49,863 bases of DNA from Candidatus Bathyarchaeota archaeon JdFR-07. Its GTDB lineage: Archaea; Thermoproteota; Bathyarchaeia; Bathyarchaeales; Bathycorpusculaceae. Within the stretch, counting starts at the first letter, position 1. Every line of letters begins with the position of its first letter. The position numbers and the translations under genes are program-made. Location: assembly GCA_002010975.1 (NCBI GenBank), contig MTLU01000001.1, positions 1-49,863 of the forward strand, written 5' to 3'. Below the pieces are notes generated by a model. That model made no database searches. It was not told the DNA's origin and saw nothing but the letters and a program-made list of their open reading frames with translations. Below are positions 1-7,950 of the stretch, in pieces.

Positions 1-159
1 GACAGCACCTGGTTGTAGCCATATTTCTAAGTCTCCCACTTCCATTTCAAAATCTTCAAGTTCCACTTCCTGAAGTTGAGCTAGAAGTTCAAGTAGGCGA
101 GGGTTAAGCTTCAGCCCTAAAAGATCCCCTTTCTTCTCCTTTTCAGGCAAAAATTTCAC
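1..159 (-). CDS. cdhD: CODH/ACS delta subunit, N-terminal fragment (partial)
   Basis: This reading frame is too short for the ORF track and runs off the left edge. It starts with GTG inside the stop of cdhC (GTGA, 4-base overlap) and gives 53 residues beginning VKFLPEKEKKGDLLGLKLNP with no stop. The acidic stretch ELEDFEMEVGDLEIWL resembles the N-terminus of the corrinoid-binding delta subunit and not the Cys-rich N-terminus of the gamma subunit CdhE. CdhD and CdhE form the corrinoid iron-sulfur protein that passes the methyl group from the pterin carrier to the A-cluster on CdhC. Position directly after cdhC matches archaeal CODH/ACS operons, and the overlap implies translational coupling. 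The assignment rests mostly on context because only the least conserved end is visible. Confidence 0.7.
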   Translation of the reverse strand, partial: MKFLPEKEKKGDLLGLKLNPRLLELLAQLQEVELEDFEMEVGDLEIWLQPGAV

Positions 160-1565
160 CTTTTCTTTGATTTCTCGGTTTTTATCTGGCGAATTATGAC
201 TTTTTTGGCGTAGATTTTAGCATCTTTTAAAATTATTTTGAAGCCACCAGCGGTTATGGGCAAGGTTGGGGCTGTAATAATAGGTCCAGGTGCCATTTCT
301 TCAACTGCTTCAGCTGGAACTGCTTCTTCTACGGCAACTACTTCTTCTTTCCACTGCTCTACAATTGGATGGTTACGTTCTTTTAGGAAAGCTTTTAGTT
401 CGTCTATAGTTTTTGCGTCCTCCTCTGTGGCAATTTTGCCGACAAGTTCAGTAGGAATAAAATCCTTAACTCTTTCTTTAACTTCTTTGGGAATCCAGAC
501 TACTCGTTTCCATCCCCCGTCAGCTTGCAAGAATTTTGGAGATCGCATGTATTCAATGGATATTCCATGAAATCCGTCTACTTGACGTCCGCCTGCGGTG
601 GAGTCTGCTAAGGTAGAGAAAGGTAAACCGTTAACTGCTATGTCTTTGTATCCTCTGTGGATTATTCCAAAACCGTCTACTTCCGGAATGTAGAAGGCAA
701 CGCCTTCAAAACAACCGCAGGATGTATGAGGATAGCCAAAAGCTGTATAAAGCCATACTTTCGTTATTTCGCCTAAGGTTCTCTTTTTTGCGGTCTCGTT
801 TACTCCTGAAAATTCTCCTTTAACAGGGTCGAGGAGTTCTCCTTTTTCTATGGGGAAAACGGGTCCTTTAGGATCTATGCTAGCTGCAGCTCTTCCATCA
901 AACCAGCTTATAGCTCCACAGTTTGAATATCTTTGTGGTGTTATTACACACACATGGGTTGGGGCAAAGGACTGACATAGAACACAGCCATAGAACTTGT
1001 CCACTTCTTCATCTTTAAGTCCCCTTGCTCTAGCATCTCGCGCCTCGTAAATCTGTAATGCCTCGTTGTAAAGTTCCTTCACTTTTTCTGGGTCTGTAAT
1101 AAAGGTGACTTGCATTTTTTCGATTATAGGCAGTTCGCTTTTGAATAGTGTGTGCAGAACTTTGCCGATGTATTGAAAGGAGTTTAAACCTTTTTGGAAT
1201 GATTTCTTGCTTAGTCTAAGCCAAATGTCATAGCGTTGGTTAAGATGCATGAATCCTTCAATGAAGTTGCAGTATTCATGGATGCGTCTTTCTATTACTC
1301 CTTCAAGTTCTGGTTCAAGCTTTGGTCCAGCAACTTCGATAAGTATTCCTAGAGGATAGCTTTTTCCTTCTTCCATGTCTTTTATGTCTGACCCGATGAT
1401 GGATACTTTTCCGTCTTCAACTTCTTCTGGTTTTTTTACTCTTGTGAGTTCAAATTTTTCTTTTATGTTTGGTCCGCCAAGTTCCACATACATATCTTTT
1501 CTACGGATTCTTTCTCCTTCATAGATAACGCCTACATCAACCGGTATACCTTCAAACATGGACAT
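156..1565 (-). CDS. cdhC: Acetyl-CoA decarbonylase/synthase beta subunit
   Basis: This subunit joins a methyl group, CO and CoA to make acetyl-CoA at the nickel-iron A-cluster. The 469-residue protein carries the expected ligands: C194 and C197 (YGCVLCQSF) and C283 and C285 (SCGCFEG). The spacing is the same as in the family, where the Methanosarcina ligands are at 189, 192, 278 and 280. Residues C206 and C216 (HVCVI, SNCGAISWFDG) lie in the same conserved block. The last 70 residues (acidic VVAVEEAVPAEAVEE then a basic tail ending EKSKKR) are lineage-specific and look partly disordered. The protein has the short archaeal form and lacks the N-terminal CODH-binding domain of bacterial AcsB. 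It begins 1 base after cdhB ends and overlaps cdhD by 4 bases, so it belongs to the same transcript. Confidence 0.97.
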   Translation of the reverse strand: MSMFEGIPVDVGVIYEGERIRRKDMYVELGGPNIKEKFELTRVKKPEEVEDGKVSIIGSDIKDMEEGKSYPLGILIEVAGPKLEPELEGVIERRIHEYCNFIEGFMHLNQRYDIWLRLSKKSFQKGLNSFQYIGKVLHTLFKSELPIIEKMQVTFITDPEKVKELYNEALQIYEARDARARGLKDEEVDKFYGCVLCQSFAPTHVCVITPQRYSNCGAISWFDGRAAASIDPKGPVFPIEKGELLDPVKGEFSGVNETAKKRTLGEITKVWLYTAFGYPHTSCGCFEGVAFYIPEVDGFGIIHRGYKDIAVNGLPFSTLADSTAGGRQVDGFHGISIEYMRSPKFLQADGGWKRVVWIPKEVKERVKDFIPTELVGKIATEEDAKTIDELKAFLKERNHPIVEQWKEEVVAVEEAVPAEAVEEMAPGPIITAPTLPITAGGFKIILKDAKIYAKKVIIRQIKTEKSKKR

Positions 1566-1566
1566 T

Positions 1567-2109
1567 TCATGCGCCTCCTTCTATTTTTTCAATTATTACT
1601 TTAAGATTTTCTATCCAATCTTTTATAGAAATGTTTGGGAAAGACCAGCTTGCGTTAGGATGATAAACGTTGTCTAATGTTATGGTTTTAAGATTTTGGG
1701 CAAAATGTTTTAAACCTGAAAGTATGGTCCACTCCATGTAGTAGGGTAATCCAACGAACAAAGCCATGTCGTAAGGGCCTTTTCCGTCAAGGCCGTTCCA
1801 TTCTGGATCAGTGAGCCTGTTGCCGATGTCTACTGCAGGCATGAATCCTGCTGGCTTGTAATTTCTTTTTAAAAACTCGTTGATCATATGAGCAGTAGCT
1901 ACGATTGGAATTTTAGCTTTTTCAGCGAGTTCAATCATATAATCTACTACTTTTTTGTTTCCAAGCTCGATTTCTACAGCTTTATGGCCTACTATGAGAA
2001 CTGGTCGTTGGGCTCTTTTCATCATCGCTACTACTACTTCGGGTTTAGTTATGACTAAAGCTTTTTTTGGCCCTGGGATTTCTGCGGTTTGCCAAGGTTC
2101 TACAGCCAT
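1567..2109 (-). CDS. cdhB: CODH/ACS epsilon subunit
   Basis: CdhB is the small partner of CdhA in the alpha2-epsilon2 CO dehydrogenase component. It has no metal centre and adopts a Rossmann-like fold; a role near the FAD or electron-transfer site has been proposed. The 180-residue length and the order cdhA-cdhB-cdhC fit the family. Recognisable parts are ALVITKPEVVVAMMKRAQRPVLIVG near the N-terminus and NGLDGKGPYDMALFVGLPYYMEWTILSGLKHF in the second half. The start is ATG, 7 bases downstream of the cdhA stop, and the stop is 1 base before cdhC, so the three genes are almost certainly co-transcribed and coupled. Confidence 0.95.
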   Translation of the reverse strand: MAVEPWQTAEIPGPKKALVITKPEVVVAMMKRAQRPVLIVGHKAVEIELGNKKVVDYMIELAEKAKIPIVATAHMINEFLKRNYKPAGFMPAVDIGNRLTDPEWNGLDGKGPYDMALFVGLPYYMEWTILSGLKHFAQNLKTITLDNVYHPNASWSFPNISIKDWIENLKVIIEKIEGGA

Positions 2110-2116
2110 TTTTCTT

Positions 2117-4465
2117 TCACTCCTTCTTTTTTCTTATTAGTCGAGGCAAAAGTGTTGGATCCGGAATTACTGTTTCTTTCCAATCCTTCTTTTCTAGAAT
2201 CTTTATTATTTCATCTTTCATAGTTACCGGGACATCAGCAATTGTTCTCACAAACAAGTGAATGTCTTCAGGCATAATGCCATATAATCGTTTATGTAAG
2301 TCTATATAATGCGTAAGTTTTATAGCTCTTCCCTTTGTTGTGTCATTAGGTCTCATACAAAGCTTAGCTATCATAACCATGGCTTCCTCCTTTGTTTCAG
2401 CCGCATAGAACAAATGTTCTGGCGTAGGTCCTACATACACTTTTTCACCTGTTCTAGCATCATACACATACCAATCTTCCTGCTTGTCTGCTCTTCCGAG
2501 AAGCATCCGCCGATATTTTATTCCATGCGGCCCGACAATTACAGGTACGCCCAAACGCCAGAAACCGCTTGCGATTGATGCAGCCTTTTGTGACATTGCA
2601 CCCCAAGCTACACCTACCGCACCTACACGATTAAGCACATAGTCGGCAATTTCCTCATAATTGGCGCGTAATTTACGTTTTGCAAATATGCTTGCGATTT
2701 TTATGGCTGCTCCTGCTATGTGCGGGTTTGAAACGCAAGAACCCACGTTTAGAATACCACCAGCGTCGAAATCGCCGGAATAAATTTCGTAAGGCGTCTT
2801 TCCTTCTTCGTTCTTGTACATGCCAGCTGACATAGCAGCACAACCCGAAGTCACGACAATGAACCTTCTCTTTGCAAATTCCATGACCATTTCAGCTATC
2901 TCCTTTCCTCCCTTTGGATAGTTGGCACATCCAACAAAGGCTACTACGCCTGGAATTTCACCTAAAACTATTGGACCACCCACATTTCTTATTTCAACAT
3001 CCTGAATCGGGCCTCTTCCAGCTCTAACTTTAAAAGTTTCTGCTTTCATCTTTTTCTCAGCAGCTTTCACTATAAAATTGTGGACGGGTATGTTTTCTGG
3101 GCAAGCATGCTCACATCTTGCACAACCTATACACGCATCGTATAACTCGTTAAGTTTCTCTAGGTTTCCTTCAACCGCTGCTTTCATTGCCTCTGGAATC
3201 GGCAGGTCATTGGGGCATGCTCTTCTACACTTATCGCATTGTCTGCAACGTTTTGCTTCTTCAATTACATTTTCAACGTTAGGAATAACCTTGAATTTTC
3301 CTCTTCTGGGCATAACTTCTATGGCAACTCTAACAGCTACTTCACCTGCTTTCTCTGGATCTAAGATAAGAACGCCTGGAACTTTTCCAGTGACTAGATC
3401 TTCCACTATCTTGTCTGGGGAGTCATGGGTTCTGTCTTCAAGGCCTTGACAGTTCTTTTCGCTTGTTGCAATAAAGGGGGCTTTAACTTTTTGAGCCTCT
3501 ATAAGTATATCTGTACGTATACATTGCTCATCAACAATTACAACGTCCGGAACTCCGCTTCTAACGAAACGGAGCTGCCAGGAAATGGGTCCTACAATTT
3601 TTGCTTTTGGATTGTATCTTGTTATGTCGTGTGCCGTGCAGCACAAACCGCAAACTTCAACTTCGCCTTGTAGACCGTTTTCAGTTAGGTAGTCTACTAT
3701 TCCTATGGCTGGAGGCACGTTGTGGCCTATGCATAGAATAACTGGTTTTTGTATGTCTATTGCTCCGAAGCCAAGCTCTACTAAAGGAGCTTCAGGGTTA
3801 GCTTTTGGAAATCCGTAAGCAGAAATCTGAGCTAGGTCGGCTATTTCCATTCCAACCTGGTCAATCATTCCTGCATGGAAAACTTTTGACTCAAAGTCAA
3901 GATTGCTTCCTTCTTGACCCGTGTGAGTTATGGAAAGCAAGTGTGTAAGCTGGTTTTCACAGTAGTCAAGTGCAGCTTCCAAGTCGCCGAGTGTTTCAGG
4001 TTTTATACCACAAACTAAACGAGTAACCGGAGCCTCTACTTCGACATTTACTCCACCTACATCAACAGGGTGTCTGCGACCGAATTCTTCTATTAGATGT
4101 TCAACCAAGTGGCGGGCATGTCCAATATGGGTTGCTGCTCCGATGCAGCAAGCTAAGAGCACTATTCGTGATTGTTGAGCTGACATGTTTAGTCCGCATG
4201 CCCCACGTTTGTTTCCAGTTAGATCGCATTTTCCAAAAGTGCACAAGCAGCAAACATCGCAGAAAGGTAAATAAAATGGTTTGAAACGTTGAAGAAGTTT
4301 AAAGTCCCAGTCTCTAAGCGTTGTCAAAGATGGAAAGGGCGTTGGTCCCATGGGTTCTTCCCATTTTTCTTCGATGATTTTGCCGATGGAAATTTCAAGG
4401 TTTTTTATGAGTCCGATGTTCCCTTTGAATTCGTCAACTTTTAAATGAACGTTTTTTCTGCTCAA
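2117..4465 (-). CDS. cdhA: CO dehydrogenase alpha subunit of CODH/ACS
   Basis: CdhA oxidises CO or reduces CO2 at the Ni-Fe-S C-cluster. The 782-residue protein has the N-terminal cluster-binding Cys set (CDVCCLCTFGKCDLTGNKRGACG), conserved His/Cys segments around CCIGAATHIGHARHL and CGLCCTAHD, two central 4Fe-4S ferredoxin motifs typical of archaeal CdhA (CRQCDKCRRACP and CIGCARCEHACP), and late Cys segments such as FVGCANYPKGG and NVGSCVSNPH. The start is TTG (sense of the caa at 4463-4465) with a weak GGTG upstream; no better in-frame start is evident and the residues after it fit the family. A 116-base gap to the upstream CooC-like gene holds its own TATA-like element, so cdhABC(D) may have an internal promoter as well as read-through from mer. 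Confidence 0.97.
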   Translation of the reverse strand: MSRKNVHLKVDEFKGNIGLIKNLEISIGKIIEEKWEEPMGPTPFPSLTTLRDWDFKLLQRFKPFYLPFCDVCCLCTFGKCDLTGNKRGACGLNMSAQQSRIVLLACCIGAATHIGHARHLVEHLIEEFGRRHPVDVGGVNVEVEAPVTRLVCGIKPETLGDLEAALDYCENQLTHLLSITHTGQEGSNLDFESKVFHAGMIDQVGMEIADLAQISAYGFPKANPEAPLVELGFGAIDIQKPVILCIGHNVPPAIGIVDYLTENGLQGEVEVCGLCCTAHDITRYNPKAKIVGPISWQLRFVRSGVPDVVIVDEQCIRTDILIEAQKVKAPFIATSEKNCQGLEDRTHDSPDKIVEDLVTGKVPGVLILDPEKAGEVAVRVAIEVMPRRGKFKVIPNVENVIEEAKRCRQCDKCRRACPNDLPIPEAMKAAVEGNLEKLNELYDACIGCARCEHACPENIPVHNFIVKAAEKKMKAETFKVRAGRGPIQDVEIRNVGGPIVLGEIPGVVAFVGCANYPKGGKEIAEMVMEFAKRRFIVVTSGCAAMSAGMYKNEEGKTPYEIYSGDFDAGGILNVGSCVSNPHIAGAAIKIASIFAKRKLRANYEEIADYVLNRVGAVGVAWGAMSQKAASIASGFWRLGVPVIVGPHGIKYRRMLLGRADKQEDWYVYDARTGEKVYVGPTPEHLFYAAETKEEAMVMIAKLCMRPNDTTKGRAIKLTHYIDLHKRLYGIMPEDIHLFVRTIADVPVTMKDEIIKILEKKDWKETVIPDPTLLPRLIRKKKE

Positions 4466-4486
4466 CTATAACACCGAAAGGTTTTG

Positions 4487-4530
4487 AAGATTTAACATAA
4501 TCACTGAATTATTTTAAGTTTTTCTAGAAA
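4487..4530 (-). promoter_or_regulatory. Probable cdhA promoter with adjacent palindrome
   Basis: In the 116-base gap before cdhA the minus strand reads TTAAAATA at about 4517-4510, a TATA-like box whose expected start site (about 25 bases on) falls near 4488, giving a short leader to the TTG start. Directly upstream, where the BRE would be, is the perfect 10-base palindrome TTTCTAGAAA (4521-4530). A regulator bound there would block TFB/TBP loading. No transcript data are available. Confidence 0.4.
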
Positions 4531-4581
4531 CTTTTTCTATTTTACAAGAAGAGAGTTTAGCATGATTAAGAACAAATTATG

Positions 4582-5346
4582 TTACGTGTAACCAGCATTT
4601 TTCAGTACGTTCTTCACGGAAACATAAGCTGGAGAATTCGAAGGAAGATCTAGTAAGGACTTACCAGCAAGAACATACTCTTCTACCTTCTCATCCCGTG
4701 ATATCTTTCCTAAATATTGCAGTTCTAAATTTTTTCCGGCCTTTTCCTTTAATTCTTCTGGAAATCTAAAACCACCTACAATGTAAAAGTTTTTGAAATC
4801 CATTTTCACTTCTTTCGCTATGCGATAGGCTCTTTCAATATGACTAAAGGATTTTTTTGAAGGATCTATAATGTCAAATATGTCATCTACCTTTGACGTT
4901 ATCCGCCTGTTTAGGTGTTCTAAACCTGCTGGCGAATCTATAAGCACATACTTGTAGTTTTTTGTCAGTGACTCTAATGCTCCTTTTAAAGCGGCGTTTG
5001 GTAGGCAATAACACCCTTCCACCCATTTTGTGCCGAGGGCAATAAAATCAAAATGATCACTTTCGTACATGCCGTAAGTCCAGATCCTACTTTCAATACG
5101 TTCGGTGGGCGGAACGCCTACAGTTGTACCTCCCTCTTCCAAGAAAGTTTGAACAAGCAGTTCTGAAACTGTCATTTTTCCTTTTTCTTTTAGGTCTACA
5201 CCCACCATTTCTCCTAGATTTTGGTCTGGATCCGCATCTACTAAAAGTAGTGGCGTTATGCCTTTTTCGATGAAGTATTTTGTCATAAGGGATACAAAGC
5301 TTGTTTTTCCAGTTCCTCCTCTTCCAATAGTGACCAAGATCTTCAT
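4582..5346 (-). CDS. CooC-like nickel-insertion ATPase, second paralog
   Basis: This is a SIMIBI-class P-loop ATPase of the CooC/AcsF type, which couples ATP hydrolysis to nickel insertion into CODH or ACS. The deviant Walker A at residues 8-15 reads GRGGTGKT, so the signature lysine of the MinD/CooC/NifH class (GKGGxGKT) is replaced by arginine. Other marks are LLLVDADPDQNLG (residues 35-47), the CYC metal-binding pair in EGCYCLPNAAL, which corresponds to the CxC of CooC dimers, and LIDSPAGLEHLNRR. It starts with ATG 40 bases after the neighbouring canonical CooC and lies immediately upstream of cdhA. The pair may serve the two different nickel clusters, C in CdhA and A in CdhC, but which serves which cannot be decided from sequence. 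Confidence 0.88.
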   Translation of the reverse strand: MKILVTIGRGGTGKTSFVSLMTKYFIEKGITPLLLVDADPDQNLGEMVGVDLKEKGKMTVSELLVQTFLEEGGTTVGVPPTERIESRIWTYGMYESDHFDFIALGTKWVEGCYCLPNAALKGALESLTKNYKYVLIDSPAGLEHLNRRITSKVDDIFDIIDPSKKSFSHIERAYRIAKEVKMDFKNFYIVGGFRFPEELKEKAGKNLELQYLGKISRDEKVEEYVLAGKSLLDLPSNSPAYVSVKNVLKNAGYT

Positions 5347-5386
5347 ATTTTTCGCCTTTGTGCATAGGTAAAGCTTTTCAAACTTA

Positions 5387-6172
5387 TTAGTTGTTCTTTG
5401 CCATAGCCACTAGTTTATCGCATATTCTTTCTATAGCACATATGGCTACTGAATTTTTATGTCTTAACGGTGTTTCCCCTTGCATTTCTGCATCTAAAAT
5501 GGTTTGATCATATGGTACGAAATCTAAAACTTTTATGCTGTTTTTGTCGGCGAAAGATTCAATTGTTTTTTCTTCAAGGCTCTTTCTAATCTTGTTTCCT
5601 ACTAGAAAAATCTGTCTGATTCCAGCTTGGTTCGCTAATTTGTAAATTGAATGGGCTGTTTCAAGGGACTTCATGTTTGCATCGGCCACTATAAGCATGA
5701 GATCGACATGTTGAGCTGTTCCTCGGCCAATATGTTCTATGCCTGCTTCCATGTCCATAATTATTGCTTCGTTTCGTTCAACTATAAGATGACGAAGTAA
5801 GGCACGAATAACTGCATTAGCTGGACAAGTACATCCAGATCCCATGGACTGTACGGTTCCCATTACAATTAAATTAACACCGAAAGGTGTTATTACAGAA
5901 AAATCGCGGACTATATCATCTACTGTAAATGATAAACGGAAAACACCAGCGTATCCTGTGCCAGTTTTGGATTCAATAAGTTCTTTATTTTCTGATATAG
6001 GCAATATTTGTCTTGCTTCTTCTATAGGTAAGCCTAATGTAAGAGCGAGATTGGGTGAGGGATCAGCGTCAATAGCCACCGTTTTTATTCCCCTAGAGAC
6101 AAGAGAATAGGCCAAACCTCCTGCAATGAGCGTTTTACCCACGCCACCCTTACCAGATACTGCGATTTTCAA
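5387..6172 (-). CDS. cooC: CooC-type nickel-insertion ATPase for CODH
   Basis: This 261-residue P-loop protein has the canonical deviant Walker A GKGGVGKT at residues 7-14 including the signature lysine, switch region AIDADPSPNLALTLGL, the CxC nickel/zinc-binding pair in GSGCTCPANAVI, Walker B-like AIIMDMEAGIEHIGRGT, and a base-recognition segment VGNKIRK. These are the hallmarks of CooC, which dimerises through the CxC metal site and matures the CODH C-cluster. The protein starts MKIAVSGKGGVGKT, so the ATG start is secure. It sits between cofE (60-base gap) and the second paralog (40-base gap), inside the mer-to-cdh gene string. Confidence 0.93.
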   Translation of the reverse strand: MKIAVSGKGGVGKTLIAGGLAYSLVSRGIKTVAIDADPSPNLALTLGLPIEEARQILPISENKELIESKTGTGYAGVFRLSFTVDDIVRDFSVITPFGVNLIVMGTVQSMGSGCTCPANAVIRALLRHLIVERNEAIIMDMEAGIEHIGRGTAQHVDLMLIVADANMKSLETAHSIYKLANQAGIRQIFLVGNKIRKSLEEKTIESFADKNSIKVLDFVPYDQTILDAEMQGETPLRHKNSVAICAIERICDKLVAMAKNN

Positions 6173-6232
6173 GTTTCATGTTCCCCAATTTTAGCATTCA
6201 AGAATGTGCAGAGGATCGTGTTTTCACAAGGC

Positions 6233-6991
6233 TTATCGAAATAAATCCTTTTCCTTCGGTCTTATAAGCTCTGTTGCTTTAGCATCTTCAGATTTTGGAT
6301 AGTTGTAGCCTCTAATTATCGCAACTGGGATGCCTTCATCTGCCTGTCCTATCACAAGCTCAGCAGCAGAAGCCAGCTCATCGGCAATTGCCGTTTGTTT
6401 CACTCGCAAAACATAACCAAACAAATCCTTTTCGTTTCTTCTATCTCTTATGGGTTTTAAGCCAGCTACACCTATGGCGATATTTATTTCGCCCTCTCTT
6501 AGAGGGCGTCCGTGCGTGTCAGAAATTATAACCGCGACATCGCAGCCGGTAAGATTTTTTATTTCTTCCCTAATTTTTTGAGCTGAAATGTCAGGATTTG
6601 CAGGTAACAATGCAACAACTCTCTCACCAGGTACATTAGATTTATCCACACCAGAATTAGCACAAACAAAACCTTGTTTGGTTTCTGTAATTAATTTACC
6701 ATCACCCATACGCACAATATTTACAGCCTCGCGGAGGACAATTTCTACTAAAGCTGGATCTTTTTCATAAGGCTCAGCTATCTTCTTGGCAAATTCTGAT
6801 GGCTTAATCTTATCAAGGTTCAAGATTCTTCCTTCTGCCCGTGAAACAATGACATGAGTAATTACAATTATGTCTCCATCTTGGATAGGGGTGCCTTGTT
6901 TTTCAGCTGCTTTACATAAAAGTTCAGCTAAATTGTTTCCTTCTTTCACAATTGGCAATCCTTTAATTCCAATTATTTTTATACTGTTCAA
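6233..6991 (-). CDS. cofE: Coenzyme F420-0:L-glutamate ligase
   Basis: CofE adds the glutamate tail of coenzyme F420 using GTP. The 252-residue protein matches the single-domain archaeal enzyme in length. Diagnostic segments are GIKGLPIVKEGNNLAELL near the N-terminus, GDIIVITHVIVSRAEGR, ANSGVDKSNVPGERVVALLPANPD (a strongly conserved block including the metal/GTP region), VIISDTHGRPLREGEINIAIGVAGL and IADELASAAELVIGQADEGIP. Its place in the mer-CODH string makes sense because Mer uses F420H2 as electron donor. The start ATG gives MNSIKIIGIKGLP, and the family motif begins at once after it. Confidence 0.96.
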   Translation of the reverse strand: MNSIKIIGIKGLPIVKEGNNLAELLCKAAEKQGTPIQDGDIIVITHVIVSRAEGRILNLDKIKPSEFAKKIAEPYEKDPALVEIVLREAVNIVRMGDGKLITETKQGFVCANSGVDKSNVPGERVVALLPANPDISAQKIREEIKNLTGCDVAVIISDTHGRPLREGEINIAIGVAGLKPIRDRRNEKDLFGYVLRVKQTAIADELASAAELVIGQADEGIPVAIIRGYNYPKSEDAKATELIRPKEKDLFR

Positions 6992-7021
6992 AATTTTCCC
7001 TTCTTTGAAGCAATAGACTGC

Positions 7022-7261
7022 TTATCTCTTGCGGAAAGTGATCATCGTTGTGGTAGCGGTGAGTCCAGATATTTTCCTTAATTCGTTGTAAATGAAAAAG
7101 TTGAGTTCTTCTATTGAGTTTGTTTCTGTTTTTATTACAATGTCATATTCGCCGTATACTGGGGTAACCTCCTCTACAAAGCGCAGTTTACTGATTTTGC
7201 TGATTAGTTTTCCAAGTTTTGAACGATCTGTTCGAACAAGAGTATACGCAGTAACGACCAT
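7022..7261 (-). CDS. Stand-alone Lrp/AsnC ligand-binding (RAM) domain protein
   Basis: The 79 residues are a complete RAM/SAM-type alpha-beta domain of the Lrp/AsnC family without any helix-turn-helix: MVVTAYTLVRTDRSKLGKLISKISKLRFVEEVTPVYGEYDIVIKTETNS, then a helix and the closing strand TATTTMITF. The VYGEYDIVIK motif is the usual signature of the ligand-binding fold. Such proteins oligomerise and bind amino acids or other small effectors. It lies 19 bases after the CBS gene and 30 before cofE, so it is in the operon. A related 85-residue protein is encoded two genes upstream. The effector is unknown; it may work as a sensor partner of an Lrp regulator. Confidence 0.85.
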   Translation of the reverse strand: MVVTAYTLVRTDRSKLGKLISKISKLRFVEEVTPVYGEYDIVIKTETNSIEELNFFIYNELRKISGLTATTTMITFRKR

Positions 7262-7280
7262 GAGAAATTCTTCCTTGATT

Positions 7281-7715
7281 TTAGAGGAGGGGCCTGAAAG
7301 AAATTATAACATGAAAGGCTAAGGCACGTAATAGGTCTCTTTGAGTTACTATTCCAACAAGCTTTCCATCGTCTATTATTGGAAGATGTCTTACCTTTTT
7401 CTTTTCCATAACTCTTATGGCATTAATTATTGGCATGTTTTCTTTTATTGTTACTAAAGGTTTGCTCATAATCTCTTTCATTTTGATTTTAGAAGCATCC
7501 ATCCCTTTGGCTACAACTCTTTGAAGCAGGTCTCTTTCGGTAGCAATTCCCACGGGTGTGCCTTTGTCTGTCACCACGATGCAACCAATATTCTTTTTAC
7601 CCATAATTTTAGCAGCTTCATAGACAGAGCATTCTTTATCTACAGTTACTACAGGCCTCGCCATCACATTTTTCACAAGGGAAGGCGGTTCTTTATCTTC
7701 TCTCACTTTTTTCAC
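7281..7715 (-). CDS. CBS-domain pair protein
   Basis: The 144-residue protein is essentially two tandem CBS domains (about residues 18-70 and 82-135), each with the usual pattern: VMARPVVTVDKECSVYEAAKIMGKKNIGCIVVTD with GIATERDLLQRV, then IMSKPLVTIKENMPIINAIRVMEKKKVRHLPIIDDGKLVGIVTQRDLLRAL. CBS pairs bind adenosine ligands such as AMP, ATP or S-adenosylmethionine and report energy or methyl-donor status. There is no fused catalytic or DNA-binding domain. The ATG start lies inside the end of the preceding RAM gene (23-base overlap), showing tight coupling. The position between two RAM-domain genes in a C1 operon suggests a sensory role; this is inference. Confidence 0.9.
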   Translation of the reverse strand: MKKVREDKEPPSLVKNVMARPVVTVDKECSVYEAAKIMGKKNIGCIVVTDKGTPVGIATERDLLQRVVAKGMDASKIKMKEIMSKPLVTIKENMPIINAIRVMEKKKVRHLPIIDDGKLVGIVTQRDLLRALAFHVIISFRPLL

Positions 7716-7950
7716 CAGGAACCTTTATGATAATGAGAGTAGTGGATCCTTCCACTCCTTTGATTGTTCGCACAGTATCAAAAATGAAGGAATCTAGGTC
7801 GTCTAGGGTTTCCATTTCAACTTTGAGAAGTAGATCATATTCTCCATAAAGGGTTTCTGCTACTTTCACTTGAGGAAATTTTTCTACCGTGTGCAATACT
7901 TTTCTGTCCATTCCAGGCTTAATTCTCAGCAAAACGTAAGCACCAATCAT
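7693..7950 (-). CDS. Stand-alone Lrp/AsnC ligand-binding (RAM) domain protein
   Basis: The 85-residue protein is a second helix-turn-helix-free RAM domain: MIGAYVLLRIKPGMDRKVLHTVEKFPQVKVAETLYGEYDLLLKVEMETLDDLDSFIFDTVRTIKGVEGSTTLIII. The LYGEYDLLLKVE motif matches that of the 79-residue paralog (VYGEYDIVIKTE), so the two could form hetero-oligomers. The start ATG overlaps the mer stop by 4 bases (ATGA) and the stop overlaps the CBS start. Translation of mer, this gene and the CBS gene is therefore probably coupled. Function beyond ligand sensing is not visible. Confidence 0.87.
   Translation of the reverse strand: MIGAYVLLRIKPGMDRKVLHTVEKFPQVKVAETLYGEYDLLLKVEMETLDDLDSFIFDTVRTIKGVEGSTTLIIIKVPGEKSERR

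Noticed and set aside
238-570. 110-residue plus-strand ORF over cdhC
   Set aside because: Shadow of the strongly conserved cdhC frame; Ser-rich composition typical of an antisense frame.
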